Shown here: positions 53,241 through 64,000 of the stretch, one piece after another | Numbering within the stretch: position 1 is the first letter of the stretch | Layout: the number at the start of each line of letters is the position of its first letter | Source: Aurelia coerulea | Taxonomy: Eukaryota; Cnidaria; Scyphozoa; Semaeostomeae; Ulmaridae | Direction of reading: 5' to 3' | Assembly: GCA_039566865.1 (NCBI GenBank) | Contig: CM076958.1 | Span: 7,416,501-7,480,500, forward strand | DNA length: 64,000 nucleotides | The notes under the pieces: model-generated | Told to the model about the DNA's origin: nothing | The model's database searches: none | What the model saw: only the letters and a program-made list of their open reading frames with translations | Translations under genes and position numbers: made by a program

Positions 53241-55696
53241 AGGGGACCTGCAACGTTGAAACAACTTGTGCTTAATCGAAAGCTCTAAGTGTCATAAAGA
53301 TGAAAATAAGAATATTTTTCGAAAATGAATATCCGTTTCTCTGTAATTAATGCTTAAACTTCCTCATTTGTCCCGCGCGTCTGACTTCCTTGTTGCAGCC
53401 TCGCTTTCGAAACCCACGCATTCTGACGTCAGAGGTGAATATACAAATTTTCGGGTCTCAATGATTTCTAAAGCTTTTATTGCGGGTCCATTGACACGAT
53501 GAAAGGGGAGATGGCTGGTTGCGCTACTCACAATTACTTTACAAAAGCTGCAACAGACTAATCGCTAAAATCAAGAAAGTCAATCGAAAAAGAAAACTGC
53601 ATTCCAACATTTTCCCACAGGTGAATCCATTCGGGAAAATCGGATCCATAATCTGTTTGCAAAACGTCGCGCTGCTTGTTGACAAAGTTGCTTTTGCCAA
53701 GAGCAATATTTTTCCGAATGCTAGGAGCAAATAAACGTCCTGAGAAAGAAAGAAGTAGACTAAAGGTCAGATAAGCTTTATTCAAAGCGAACCCCTTGAA
53801 ACCATGAAGCCATAATATAAGACCTGTTTTGGAAGCCCCTGATGGCTGAAACCTCAAAAGGATTTAGGTGCATATGAAAAATGACAGCGAAAACAGGGCG
53901 CATAAATATCATTTTTGAATTGTTCTCAGAGATATTTGGCAGGGAGCAAAACTTCTACCGCCTTAGATTGGGGCCTCGAATAACTTTTAGATGTTCTTTT
54001 TTATTTTATGTCATCAATAATGATAAACTATGGCACTGAATCTTGTTCTATATCTCACGAATCTGGAAAGGATATGATGTGACGTTTTGAATGAGATTTT
54101 TGTTCGATATGCAAGGGATAATTTAGAATTAACGTCCCAAAAAAGTCTCAATTTGATGATTTTTCACTCCATGGTTATAAAAGATCTCTATAAAAATTTG
54201 TACTAGCCCCAAAAATGAGCAGTTGACTACTGCCGAGGCAACTATCAGTCAAAGAGAGATTTTGTCTACCCCATTACAGAACCCAGCCATTGAGGTTGAA
54301 CAAGGAATGTGCTGAAAAAAGACAAGCCATATAATTTAAACAGTAATTTCATGGTGTATGCTTCTGTTCAGATTATCATGAGAATTAAACACAGTTAAGG
54401 TTGTGTCCAGCTTGATGAAGACGACCATACAGAGAAAACTGCAACTTGCATCAAATGTTAGCTCTAGCGATGATATCCAATCGTAACAAACAGCAATTCC
54501 AAAACGTCTGTCTTTTCTGAAACAAGAGATTGAAAAAAGCATGAAAATATCATGAATATTACAAGAAAATAAAGGCTCAATAACATTTTCCCCACGATTT
54601 TCTTGGATTTTGCTTTTAGAAGTTTCTTAGCACTTCTCAAACATGGTACCAGGGTTTCTATAAGGTTTTGCCATCCTAGTACTAGTTTCTTGTAAGCCAG
54701 TTTCTTTTATAAAATGTGTGTACTCACAAAAGTCAACTCCTAAGGAGGAAGAAAGACTCAGAATTGAATACAAGAGTGGATATTGAAATGTCAAGCCTAT
54801 AGTCAAAAGCAAGCATGATGACGAAAAGGCAATCATAAATATGCTGCATCAATGCCCAAAGGGCTTCCCCTAATATCGCCTCAAGTATTTGGTAAGGATT
54901 CTGCGTTACACAATGAATGCAAGCTGCATATACTTGAAACCAATGTATTCATGTGACTGAAAGAAAAGCACTGCGAATTTTTTGAACAAAGATAAATTTA
55001 ACGAATAAAGTGCCATCCTTGTAAACCAACAACTTTCGATCGAAGTTCGTGATGGCTTGCTTGGCCGACCTAAAGTCCAAAATACGCCAATATAAATAAC
55101 CGGTTTCGTTTTATACTTGTACGAGAAACAAGATGTTAAGCCGTTTAAAAGTACCTCCCAGTCAGTGTTTCCAATCCTTTCAGGATTCACGTCGTCATTT
55201 TCACTTTCATTTTTGATTCTGATCAGTCACTTCCTTGTTCTTGTTTGACTGCAATGGTTGGGCCTCCCTTCGTCTCTTTGCGTTAGTTGATCCTTACTAG
55301 CAAATGTAATGGCTTAGACTGAAAATGTTGGATCTCAATTTCATCGGTATCAAGGAGTCCATAGTCAAGTTCGATGTTCGTCGCTGCTGCTTGTGCTTGC
55401 TTTTTGCCAAATCTTTACTTTTTCATTCAACTGTCTGTGTTGTGTGTAGGCCTTGTGAAAGTGGTGTGATCCCTCTTGCCCTAATATTCACCTCTGACGT
55501 CAAAAGAGCTCGCGAATGAAAACGCGGGAGACCCCGTCCTTCAATCAAAATGGCCGCCAATAGGGCAAAATCGGGAAGTTGGGGGGCTTGTAGCTCAAAA
55601 TTCGTAAGCGGGATCTAAATTCTAATGCGAAATCCGATTTCTACAGGTAATTATTGACTAAATGAAGCAAAGTTGTTTCAACGTTGCAGGTCTCCT
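53241..55696. mobile_element. 2.46-kb TTAA element with AGGGGACCTGCAACG ends
   Basis: Ends AGGGGACCTGCAACGTTGAA and TTCAACGTTGCAGGTCTCCT. TTAA at 53237-53240 and 55697-55700. A subterminal TCTGACGTCAGAGGTGAATA occurs on the left, and its partner is inverted on the right. Small ORFs have no transposase motif. Inserted in the LINE endonuclease. Confidence 0.9.
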
Positions 55697-56389
55697 TTAA
55701 GTCACCAATTATGATAACATTTTCATAGTTTAAACTAGCTTCATCAATAATTTTGACAAGAGAATTTTGAAGACATTCATTGCTTGAATTGGGTGGGTTA
55801 TAAGTAGCAACAAGAAACCATGTTTGGTTTTTTGAATTTATCTCAAGGCAAATATTTTCTATTTGGCTATCCTCCAAGTTGTTACCTCTTTTACTTTTGA
55901 TTGAATTTTTTACATAAACTAGCAGACCGCCACCATAGGCATTTCGATCTTCACGGTAAGGTGAGAGGACAGGGTTGCATAGATCGGCTTTGTTTTTCAA
56001 CTAAAATATCGTTGACGCGAGAAGAGAGAACAGGGGAATTTTAGTGGGGGCTTCGAATGAGAAAGGGAGATTTTTTCATATCATCATAAAATGCTAAAAT
56101 TTACAAAGTAACAACAACAGTTAAACTAGAATAGGAAAATAATTAGGGTAGTTCATAGCGAGAAAAGACGCAAAGTCTTCGCTTACAATAATTTAATAAA
56201 AGGATGCTATTTAATTTAACAAACAATAATATACCGCAGACCTGACGGAGGTTTTAGAATGATGCTTTGTTTTACGATTAATACGAGAGTTAGATACACA
56301 AGGAACAACACTGATGCTTTAAAAGGTAACTGATCATGCTTAACTTCATTCTGAAAAATCTACTGATCATCATTGATCAGAACCGGTTC

Positions 56390-56798
56390 CTAATGCTGTT
56401 CTTTTCGTGAAGATTGCGATGAAGTTTGGATTCTCTTTGCAACAAATATCCAACCAAGCAGATTCGTAATCAACACAGCCACAAAACACACGAGAACTGT
56501 GATTGCAAGCAAGATGAAAATGTCCTTCATGCGATTGATATCCAAAGAATAGAAAGTGCTTGCCTTCTTACATTGTAGTTTGCTAAACCATTTAGATATG
56601 ACATGGTCAACTTCTCCACTGTTGATCATGTGGGTAACAGCAGTGTTTATTCGTCTTTTCCAGGACCAATTCTTGCGAAAAATTATGCCAAAACCATACC
56701 CAATGCCTTCGACACGTATCATCCTTGCAGAACAAGTATGGTCTAGGGACACTTGATGCTGCATCGTCATGTGATCAAAGATTAATAGGTCAATTTGC
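56390..56798 (-). CDS. terminal exon of an ionotropic glutamate receptor
   Basis: The minus strand has TTTTCCTTAG at 56799-56808, a good acceptor. An open frame follows: QIDLLIFDHMTMQHQVS, then GYGFGIIFRKNWSWKRRINTA, AVTHMINSGEVDHVISKWFS and LQC. This is the end of the S2 half of the ligand-binding domain, with the cysteine that usually pairs with an earlier one (LDHTC). Next comes a hydrophobic helix, DIFILLAITVLVCFVAVLI, the last membrane segment (M4), and a short basic tail ending KEQH. This is the standard iGluR C-terminal layout, so the gene runs on the minus strand with upstream exons beyond 56800. It forms part of a tetrameric ligand-gated cation channel. There are no internal stops; the subfamily (NMDA, AMPA/kainate or cnidarian-specific) cannot be set from this exon. 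Confidence 0.85.
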
Positions 56799-56895
56799 CT
56801 AAGGAAAATGAAAGTAATTCTGATCAGCGATTGTATAATGCAAGATAGGCACTAAATCCTAACTGGCTAACAAAATTGACACGTGATGCGCTCTA

Positions 56896-57141
56896 AACCT
56901 ATCAAATGAAACCGAAAATCAACCGGGAAATGTGAAATCACAGATTTAGGTCCTTTTTGACGATTTATCGCCCTTCACCAAAATATAAATCGGCAGAGGG
57001 GGGAATGAAGATTTTCAAAACCTATCAAATGAAACCGAAAATCAACCGGGAAATGTGAAATCACAGATTTAGGTCCTTTTTGACGATTTATCGCCCTTCA
57101 CCAAAATATAAATCGGCAGAGGGGGGAATGAAGATTTTCAA
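56896..57141. repeat. tandem duplication, period 123 bp
   Basis: CCTATCAAATGAAACCGAAA to GAATGAAGATTTTCAAAA is present twice, almost identical, in the left arm of the foldback. The right arm (62680-62790) has it once. Confidence 0.9.
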
Positions 57142-57335
57142 AAAATTTCTTCACAGACCTGTTCCCAATACTCTAATGCAGAGTTAATCATGGGCGCTAC
57201 GAATTTTTTACAAAATTTGGAGAAATGCCAAACTTTTAATTCTACCTCATTGTCGCTGTAGATTGTCATAGTAAACAGCTAATTGATGACTGAAACGCAT
57301 AAACATGGAGATTAAATATTTTGATTCAAAGGTGT

Positions 57336-59049
57336 ATCCCCTGCCAAAGTGGACAAAAGTCAAAGAACACCATATTGTATATCAGCATTGTATATATATT
57401 ATGGTGCAACGAGATCTTGTTATTTTCCTTCATTTATACATTCAAACTACATCATATATTGTGAAATTCAAAAATATATAATGTTGAATGATTCTTAAAT
57501 ATAAATTAAGGTTGCATTATATAGATCGTGTTCATTGTATTTATCAAGCTTGCATGTACATAAATTGTGGATTGAAAATATATATATCGAGAGTGAATAG
57601 ATAAATTGTGGATTGAATATATATATCGAGAGAGAATACATAAATTGTGGACTGAATATAAATAGCGAGAGTGAATATATAAATTGTGGATTGAATATAT
57701 ATATCGAGCTTGAATATCGTACTTATCGTGAATATCGTACTTATCGTGAATATCGTACTTGTCGTGAACATCGTACTTATCGTGAATATCGTACTTATCG
57801 TGAATATCGTACTTGTCGTGAATATCGTACTTATCGTGAATATCGCATGTATCATACTTGCATCGGTTAGTTACATACTGGCAGACACTTCATGTGCGTT
57901 TGCAGTCAGTGCTAGGAATTGTGGCCTAATCCTGGATTGCTGAAATGTCTTCAAAATGCCATTTTGGAAAAGTTTTTTATCGAACTTCCGTGATTACCAG
58001 AACAAGCACATACATCGACACGCTTTTAGCAGTGAACTAAATATTCTGGACCAGTTAAGCATGAAAACTTAAGGTGCTTTTAATGTTTTGAATGTCATCG
58101 TTTGCAGATGCGAAGAACTGAGTCCTCAACTTGGTCTCACACAAGAAAGAAGATAGTTGATTAGCATCCTGTCTTTAACTGTATGTCTTCAAGAGGCAAT
58201 TGCAATTTGCAATATACATGGGTGATGTCATAACTTAAATGTGTACCTTAAAGAGCGGGACCAAAGTACATCTGCAAACTACAAATGTACAAGCATGGTT
58301 TCCATGTAGGCATAAGTGGTGGGGCCAGTGCTGAGACACCACGGCTGTACAATTGCTGTGACAGCGCTGCGACGTATGTTTCCATTAATCTTTCTCGTGG
58401 CAGAAGCGTCATACGGGCTAGGAAAGATGAACCAAATTCAACTTTTACGTCAGCGCTTACGCGGTAAAGCAACAATCGCGGCCATGGTAGAGCCACCGTA
58501 AGGAAATGTTTCCGTTAAAACTGAACAAGTCACAGCACTGTCTCAGCACTGGTGCAGCCGTGTCTCAGTACTGGCCCCGCCACTTATGGCCAGTATGTAA
58601 CTAACCGATGCAAGTATGATACATACGATATTCACGATAAGTACGATATTCACGACAAGTACGATATTCACGATAAGTATGATAGTCACGATAAGTACGA
58701 TATTCAAACTCGATATATATATATTCAATCCACAATTTATATATTCACTCTCGCTATTTATATTCAGTCCACAATTTATGTATTCTCTCTCGATATATAT
58801 ATTCAATCCACAATTTATATATTCACTCTCGATATATATATTTTCAATCCACAATTTATATACATGCATGCAACCTCAATTTATATTTAAGAATCATTCA
58901 ACATTGTATATTTTTGAATTTCACAATATATGATGTTGTTTGAGTGTATAAATGAAGGAAAATAACAAGATCTCGTTGCACCATAATATATATACAATGC
59001 TGATATACAATATGGTGTTCTTTGACTTTTGTCCACTTTGGCAGGGGAT
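57336..59049. mobile_element. 1.7-kb foldback element with an 8-bp TSD
   Basis: Ends ATCCCCTGCCAAAGTGG and CCACTTTGGCAGGGGAT. TSD AAAGGTGT at 57328-57335 and 59050-59057. Arms of about 450-550 bp include a roughly 40-bp repeat (ATAAATTGTGGATTGAATAT) and an 18-bp minisatellite. The corresponding place in the other arm of the outer foldback (near 62478) is empty. The centre carries a further inverted pair (58309-58365 with 58531-58590). Confidence 0.92.
57712..57862. repeat. 18-bp minisatellite CGTACTTATCGTGAATAT
   Basis: About eight units with few changes in the left arm; about four to five inverted units at 58610-58690 in the right arm. Because 18 is divisible by three, both strands stay open and give repetitive ORFs with no protein meaning. 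Confidence 0.92.
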
Positions 59050-60241
59050 AAAGGTGTCCCTCTTTGTGCTTGAGTATCTTCAGAACTTCTTCAAAAGATA
59101 CCAAATCTAGTGCACTATCTGGATCTTTTTTCAGCTTAAAACTGACATGAAAACCTCCGGAAATATTCAAGATTAATGTTGAGGGTAGAATGAACAACGG
59201 AAAAAGTTGTACTGTACGGGGCTAAAAAACCCGCACCGCACAAAGAAGGGGGGAATTAAAAGGTACTTACATTTCTATCTTGCAAAAAAAGGACAAAAAT
59301 CAAAATCGTGAAGCAGCACAAATGATAAACGTACTTCAACTGGTTTTGATAGCCAAATTCCACTTTTTGAACAGCAGTCTACTGCCAGTTTCTCCAACAA
59401 ATCGTTCACATTTGTTCTTCCAACAACATTGTCAGCAAAAGGCCCCCAACAAAAGGAGCGCGAAAACGTCAATTTTCAACCACATGCATGCCAGCCATCG
59501 TCAAATAACATACGATTCCAATGAACTTTGAATAAATAACAAATATATTTACTCTCCATGTTCCAGAATGGCAAGAACTGTAACATCCAACGTGGCCAGA
59601 ACGAACGATTTAATAATGTCCTCGATAACACTTGCCTTCATGCCTTTATCCTATTCTGGTGTCATCGTTGCAAGATTACAAGTAGGAATCGTTGTCAGCA
59701 AAACCTCGTATAAATTCATGAATGGCGGCCCTTGCTTTCAGCAGCACAAAAGAAGTGGCTGTTGTTTCTCCTCTTACAGTACAGTACAGTGTAGCAGGTA
59801 CATTGAATAGTATGAAATGCTGATGTACGTAAGAATGTAATAGCAAAAAACGTAAAAAAGAAGTTGACCATTTCGACAAAATAACATTGAAATACTATTT
59901 TTGAAGCTCTTTCACATCAATTTCAAATTTTGTGCGGATTTTATAGAGAAATATCTATCTTTGGGCTACTTGGACCAGAGGTCATCCATTAGAAAATCAT
60001 CCTTTTGTGGTCAAGCAACACAGCAGCAGTGACCAAAGCTGGACATTTATATCGCACTTGTAGACTCATGGAAGCTTGCACGTATTTTTCGTAACATGGT
60101 AAAGCTGCAAGCCAGTGCGTGTATCTTTTTATGAGAAATAGCTTACAAGAAACAGTAGGTTCAATTTTTTGAAAGTTAAGAAGCAACCCTACCTGAATCA
60201 CGGTCGGTAGAAAACGCTGAATTTGGAAAAAGCTTTACGGG

Positions 60242-60536
60242 TGATACATCGAGTTATTCCTATCCTAAAATATCATTCCATTCGTGATATATCGACTTTT
60301 ATTCCTTCTGTGTCTACCTTTCCTGCGAAGGCGCCATTTTAATCCGATTGACATGACCTCAAGAGTCTTAGACTAATTATGCCCCTCAAGTGTGGTAAAA
60401 TGAAACGGAGTGCCCTTGAAGTCCTGTCAATCGGATTAAAATGCCGCCTTCGCAGGAAAGGTAGACACAGAAGGAGAACTAGTCGATATATGACGAATGG
60501 AATAACATATTAGGATAGGAATAACTCAATGTATCA
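60242..60536. mobile_element. 295-bp hairpin MITE
   Basis: Ends TGATACATCGAGTTATTCC and GGAATAACTCAATGTATCA. Arms of about 112 bp include CCTTTCCTGCGAAGGCG and ATTTTAATCCGATTGACA, with a spacer of about 70 bp. No clear TSD. TTGTTGGGGATACG follows at once (60540), the start of another element. Confidence 0.85.
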
Positions 60537-60849
60537 CTTGTTGGGGATACGAATCGTCAAAGTTCAAAGCAACGGTCATCCCCCAAAAAGGAAACCTGTG
60601 ATCATGCGCACAAAGCATGTTTGGTTTTGTGGAAAGGATGTGGGCGGATAATCCGGCCACAATCCAAACAAGAATTAGCAAAGAGACAAAGAGATTCTCG
60701 CGCATGGTAATAGGTTTCCCAGCTGTTGATCTGCTTTGAACTTTACCAGCATAACAAAAGGCTCAGACAACAGTGGCAGTCCTCGGTATCCTCAACAATC
60801 ACCTGTAAAGCTTTTTCTACATTCAGCGCTTCCTACCGCCCGTGCCTGA

Positions 60850-61130
60850 ATTCATAAAGCTAAGGAACTTTAGTAATTTGCAGTTTTAATTTTCCCAGCG
60901 GCCAGCGCATTAAAAAATGTTTTGACACTGTACAGTTGTAGCAACTGTTTGGACATTATTTTGAGCGCGAATTATGTTATCTACTTGTTTTGAGATCTTA
61001 CTAAGTAATTTAGGAGCCCTCTTGACAAGGCCAAGTTAACTCTACTGGCACTAAAATTATAAGAAACACGCAAGAACATTTTGGTAGAAAAATGGCCCAA
61101 ATATTTGAGAAACTGCCTACCTACCACTCT
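60850..61130 (-). repeat. second, decayed copy of the 35847-36233 MITE
   Basis: The reverse complement matches the interior of that MITE for about 280 bp (GGTAGGCAGTTTCT, TTTTTCTACCAAAA, AATAATGTCCAAACAGTTGC). The CACTCATTTTTT ends are not recognisable here. Confidence 0.75.
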
Positions 61131-62839
61131 GGGATCTCCTGTGTCTTTGTAACACTTTGTAACAATTTTAAAGCTATGTTTATGCATTCATGTCACCATC
61201 TAGATCATACAAGTAATCCTAACCAAAAATGGACCAAATGGAAAATGAAAAAGCTCTCTAGTATTAAAGATTTTAACTATTCTGGGCCACTTAAATTGCA
61301 TGAAACTCGTTTCAAGAAATTGAGCTCTGAAATCGTAAAATTGAAATAATATTCCTTGCCTGATCTAGATCATGGCATGAATGCATAAAATTTGCTGAAA
61401 ATTGTTACAATGACACGGGAGATCACAGAGACCTCCCAAACCCCTACGAAACTTTTTGTACACTGTGAATACACAGATCCTCAGATAGTGAGAATTTTGA
61501 GAAACTTTCAATACTGGCTTAAAGTTTTGCTGTCAAACAGAAAATACGTGAATGCTTTCATGAGATTTGCTCGCCGTTGCTGTCTGACCGTGAACGTGTG
61601 ATTTCCTAATGGAATGACCTCCAAATAATGACCTCTAAAATGCAAGTACTGTAGCCCGAAGATAGATATTTTTCTATGACATCCACACAAAATGTGAAAT
61701 TGATATGAAAGAGCTTTAAAAATAGTAGTTCAATGATTTTGTCGAAATGGTCAATCTATTTTTACACATTAAAACAAAAGTACAATTCTTCCGTTTTAAT
61801 TTATACGAGGTTTTGGCTTATGCAATTGCCCATAACGATTCCTACTTGTAATCTCGCAACGATGACAGCAGAATAGGATAAAGGCATGAAGGCAAGTGTT
61901 ATCGAGGAGGACATTATTAAATCGTTCGTTCTGGCCACGTTGGATGTTACAGTTCTTGCCATTTTGGAATATGGAGAGTAAATATATTTGTTATTTATTC
62001 AAAGTTCATTGGAATCGTATGTTATTTGACGATGGCTGGCATGTATGTGGTTGAACATTGATGTTTTCGTGCTCCTTTTGTTGGGGGCCTTTTGTTGACA
62101 ATGTTGTTGGAAGAAGAAATGTGAACGATTTGTTGGAGAAACTGGCAGTAGACTGCTGTTCAAAAAGTGGAATTTGGCTATCAAAATCAGTTGAAGTACA
62201 TTTATCATTTGTGCTGCTTCACGATTTTGATTTTTGTCCTTTTTTTGCAAGATAGAAATGTAAGTACCTTTTAATTCCCCCCTTCTTTGTGCGGTGCGGC
62301 TTTTTAGCCCCGTACGGTACAACTTTTTCCGTTGTTCATTCTACCCTCAACACTAATCTTGAATATTTCCGGAGGATTTCATGTCAGTTTCAAGCTGAAA
62401 AAAGATCCAGATAGTGCACTAGGTTTGGTATCTTTTGAGGAAGTTCTGAAGATACTCAAGCACAAAGAGGGACACCTTCGAATCAAAATAGTTAGTCTCC
62501 ATGTTTATGCGTTTCAGTCATCAATTAGCTGTTTACTATGACAATCTACAGCGACAATGAGGTAGAATTAAAAGTTTGGCATTTCTCCAAATTTTGAAAT
62601 AATTCGTAGCGACCATGATTAACTCTGCATTATAGTATTGGGAACAGGTCTGTGAAACATTTTTTTTTGAAAATCTTCATTCCCCTTCTGTCGATTTATA
62701 TTATGGTGAAGGGTGATAAATCGTCAAAGAAAGGCCTAAATCTGAGATTTCAAATTTTCCGGTTGGTTTTCGGTTCCATTTGATTGGTTTAGAGCGTATC
62801 ACGTGTCAATTTTGTTAGCAAGTTAGGATTTAGTGCCTA

Positions 62840-62945
62840 ATTGTATTGTATTGTATTGCATTGTATTGCATAGTATTGCGATATGACGTGATGTGACGTG
62901 ACTTGTTTTGACGTGACGTGACGTAGACCGTGGCGTAGACGCGCA
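62840..62945. repeat. short tandem repeats (ATTGT)n then (GACGT)n
   Basis: Imperfect ATTGT units immediately outside the right end of the large foldback, followed by TGACGTGACG units. Simple repeats. Confidence 0.8.
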
Positions 62946-64000
62946 GCCTTTCTGTTGATGTTATTGATTGATTATATTGATCTTATTGTTTTGACTTGAG
63001 AATATAGCTGAGAAAGACCGCCAATGTCAAGGAAGGGAGATTTATTGCATTTCAAACTAGGCAAAGAACCTAATTTGTTCGAATCTAACACAATGTGTCC
63101 TGCCACTCATGATAATTGATACTACTTGATATATTGTCGGATAAATCATGGAAGAAAAGGAAGAACTAATCATATCGAAAAAAATATGAATAGTAACATT
63201 GCTACAGCGAGAAATATATCGCCTTTCTCACTTTACACTAATGTGGGACAGACGTCGGTTTACATGCAAGGAAGTACGTGAAATCGGTTGTTACAATTGC
63301 CCTAGACTTGCTCCAAGTCTCGTTCGTTATCGTATTCGGGCCCACTCGGTTGAGCAGTGAGCGGCGAAAGTGGAGCGAGCGAAGCGAGCGGAACGGGCAG
63401 CGAACGAGACTTGTGAAAGGTGGGTGCTCATGAATAATTAATGAGATCCTTGATGTAACCAAGGCTGATTAAATTGCTAAGATCGTCAGGGGGTTGCACT
63501 AGCCATCAATTGTTACGAGAGTATTCTTATTGAAATCTTGACATTATGTTATTCAATGAAAATATGAATTACAATTTAACGAATGACGTAGTTTAGTTTA
63601 AATTCAAAGGGGATTACTTGCATGTTATAAAAGGCTATTGAATATTCAGTCTGTCGATTGTCGAGAAGGAAGCTTTTTCAAACTATGTGTTTACAGTTTG
63701 CACGAACGAAGTTTGGTGATCATTTTATGTCAATGAATTCAAAGTTTGTTTAATCAAAACGGACAGAAACATGAGTTTTGCAAAATTCTTAAAGAATACC
63801 CACGGGCTCAAATGAGTATAAACAACGATTTGAAGTCACAAAACAACTGGGTAAAAGTTTGAGCCGATTTAAATAGAGAAACAGTTCAAGAACATTATTT
63901 ATTGTAGAGACTGAGAAGTTGACAGTTCAGACGATGGACGTCTTTCAAATTTGCATTGCTTAGGACAATTTAGATCTCTAGGATACTAAACGACAGACTT
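62946..64000. other. unassigned stretch
   Basis: No gene or mobile element recognised, apart from GAGCGAGCGAAGCGAGCGGA near 63371, a common repeat-like motif. Upstream exons of the iGluR gene were looked for on the minus strand and not seen. Confidence 0.35.

Larger units (their letters stand above)
51262..56000 (-). pseudogene. LINE ORF2 fragment (endonuclease and linker), split by two DNA elements
   Basis: Three coding pieces in order on the minus strand. 56000-55701: APE endonuclease blocks AYGGGLLVYVKNSIKS, FLVATYNPPNSS and NVIIIGDL. 53236-52977: end of the endonuclease (SSIDAIL region) and MILTAWKSHLPKHHAKFIYY, with frameshifts. 51962-51262: DFKNFSEDSFLNHLQQ, VNAHAPLQKKLVRANN and ITKERLKEIILNLDHKK, where the copy stops just before the RT. 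The pieces fit end to end once the elements at 53241-55696 and 51965-52974 are taken out. No RT domain is present. Confidence 0.87.
56846..62839. mobile_element. 6-kb foldback element in the iGluR intron, itself holding nested elements
   Basis: Left arm: 56846-57335 and 59050-about 59985. Right arm: about 61645-62839. Ends TAGGCACTAAATCCTAAC and GTTAGGATTTAGTGCCTA. The left arm is split by the element at 57336-59049. The arms, about 1.2-1.4 kb, are highly similar; the paired ORFs at 59280-59531 and 61999-62322 are the same arm sequence. The centre holds a hairpin MITE (60242-60536) and a decayed copy of the 35847 MITE. No convincing TSD was found. Confidence 0.85.

Noticed and set aside
57544..58933. 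Repetitive ORFs on both strands
   Set aside because: They come from an 18-bp and a roughly 40-bp tandem repeat whose arms are inverted copies; no non-repetitive protein domain is present.
59276..62322. Duplicate ORFs with IAKFHFLNSSLLPVSPTNRS
   Set aside because: The same sequence in both arms of the 6-kb foldback; no domain and no sign of expression.

Overview
The window looks like nuclear DNA of an animal, most likely a cnidarian such as a coral or sea anemone. This rests on the protein flavours: CR1/L2-type LINEs with a 2A peptide, RLE-type LINEs in (TAA)n, an alpha-kinase ORF and an ionotropic glutamate receptor exon. It also rests on the AT-rich, intron-poor, transposon-saturated texture. 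It is an inference, not a database match. There is no sign of bacterial operons, CRISPR, rRNA or viral genes. All repeat boundaries were found by eye, by comparing the sequence with itself.

Region 1-9 kb: a LINE 3' fragment, a GTACAGTGGAGG minisatellite, an RT fragment and two RLE-type LINE fragments beside (ATT)n. Region 9.2-13.3 kb: an almost complete APE-type LINE whose ORF carries a textbook 2A motif before the endonuclease and has a single 1-nt frameshift at the RT FADD box. Region 13.7-16.6 kb: two RLE-type LINE copies sharing a (TAA)n tract, one split by a 782-bp element with a 9-bp target duplication (TSD). Region 16.7-22.6 kb: a 147-bp perfect hairpin MITE at TTAA, head-to-head LINE tails, a TIR element, and a TRIM-like LTR element nested in a dispersed repeat.

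Region 23-42.6 kb is the most interesting. A pair of about 250-bp inverted repeats (22988-23236 and 42199-42603) brackets an alpha-kinase ORF (+) and a DDE integrase ORF (-) in convergent orientation. The kinase ORF is cut in two by a 14.9-kb segment with long inverted ends, flanked by TA; taking that segment out rejoins the frame at the breakpoint. After subtracting this and two small MITEs, the unit would be about 4.2 kb, as expected for a two-gene DNA transposon. The intervening 14.9 kb holds a TTAA element, a 3.7-kb foldback element inside a LINE tail, a second GTACAGTGG minisatellite array, a LINE RT ORF, and several MITEs.

Region 42.6-56 kb: a TA-flanked G-rich TIR element, a hAT-like element, a second 2A LINE copy split by a 1.67-kb foldback element with a 9-bp TSD, a LINE ORF1 split by a 248-bp MITE, and a LINE ORF2 fragment split by both a mariner-like and a TTAA element. 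Region 56.4-64 kb: the terminal exon of an ionotropic glutamate receptor gene (-), the best host-gene evidence in the window, followed upstream by an intron holding nested foldback elements.

Most ORFs are therefore relics of mobile elements. The window works as a stratigraphic record in which many insertions can be ordered, and several have a pre-insertion reading frame or an empty paralogous site as internal proof.
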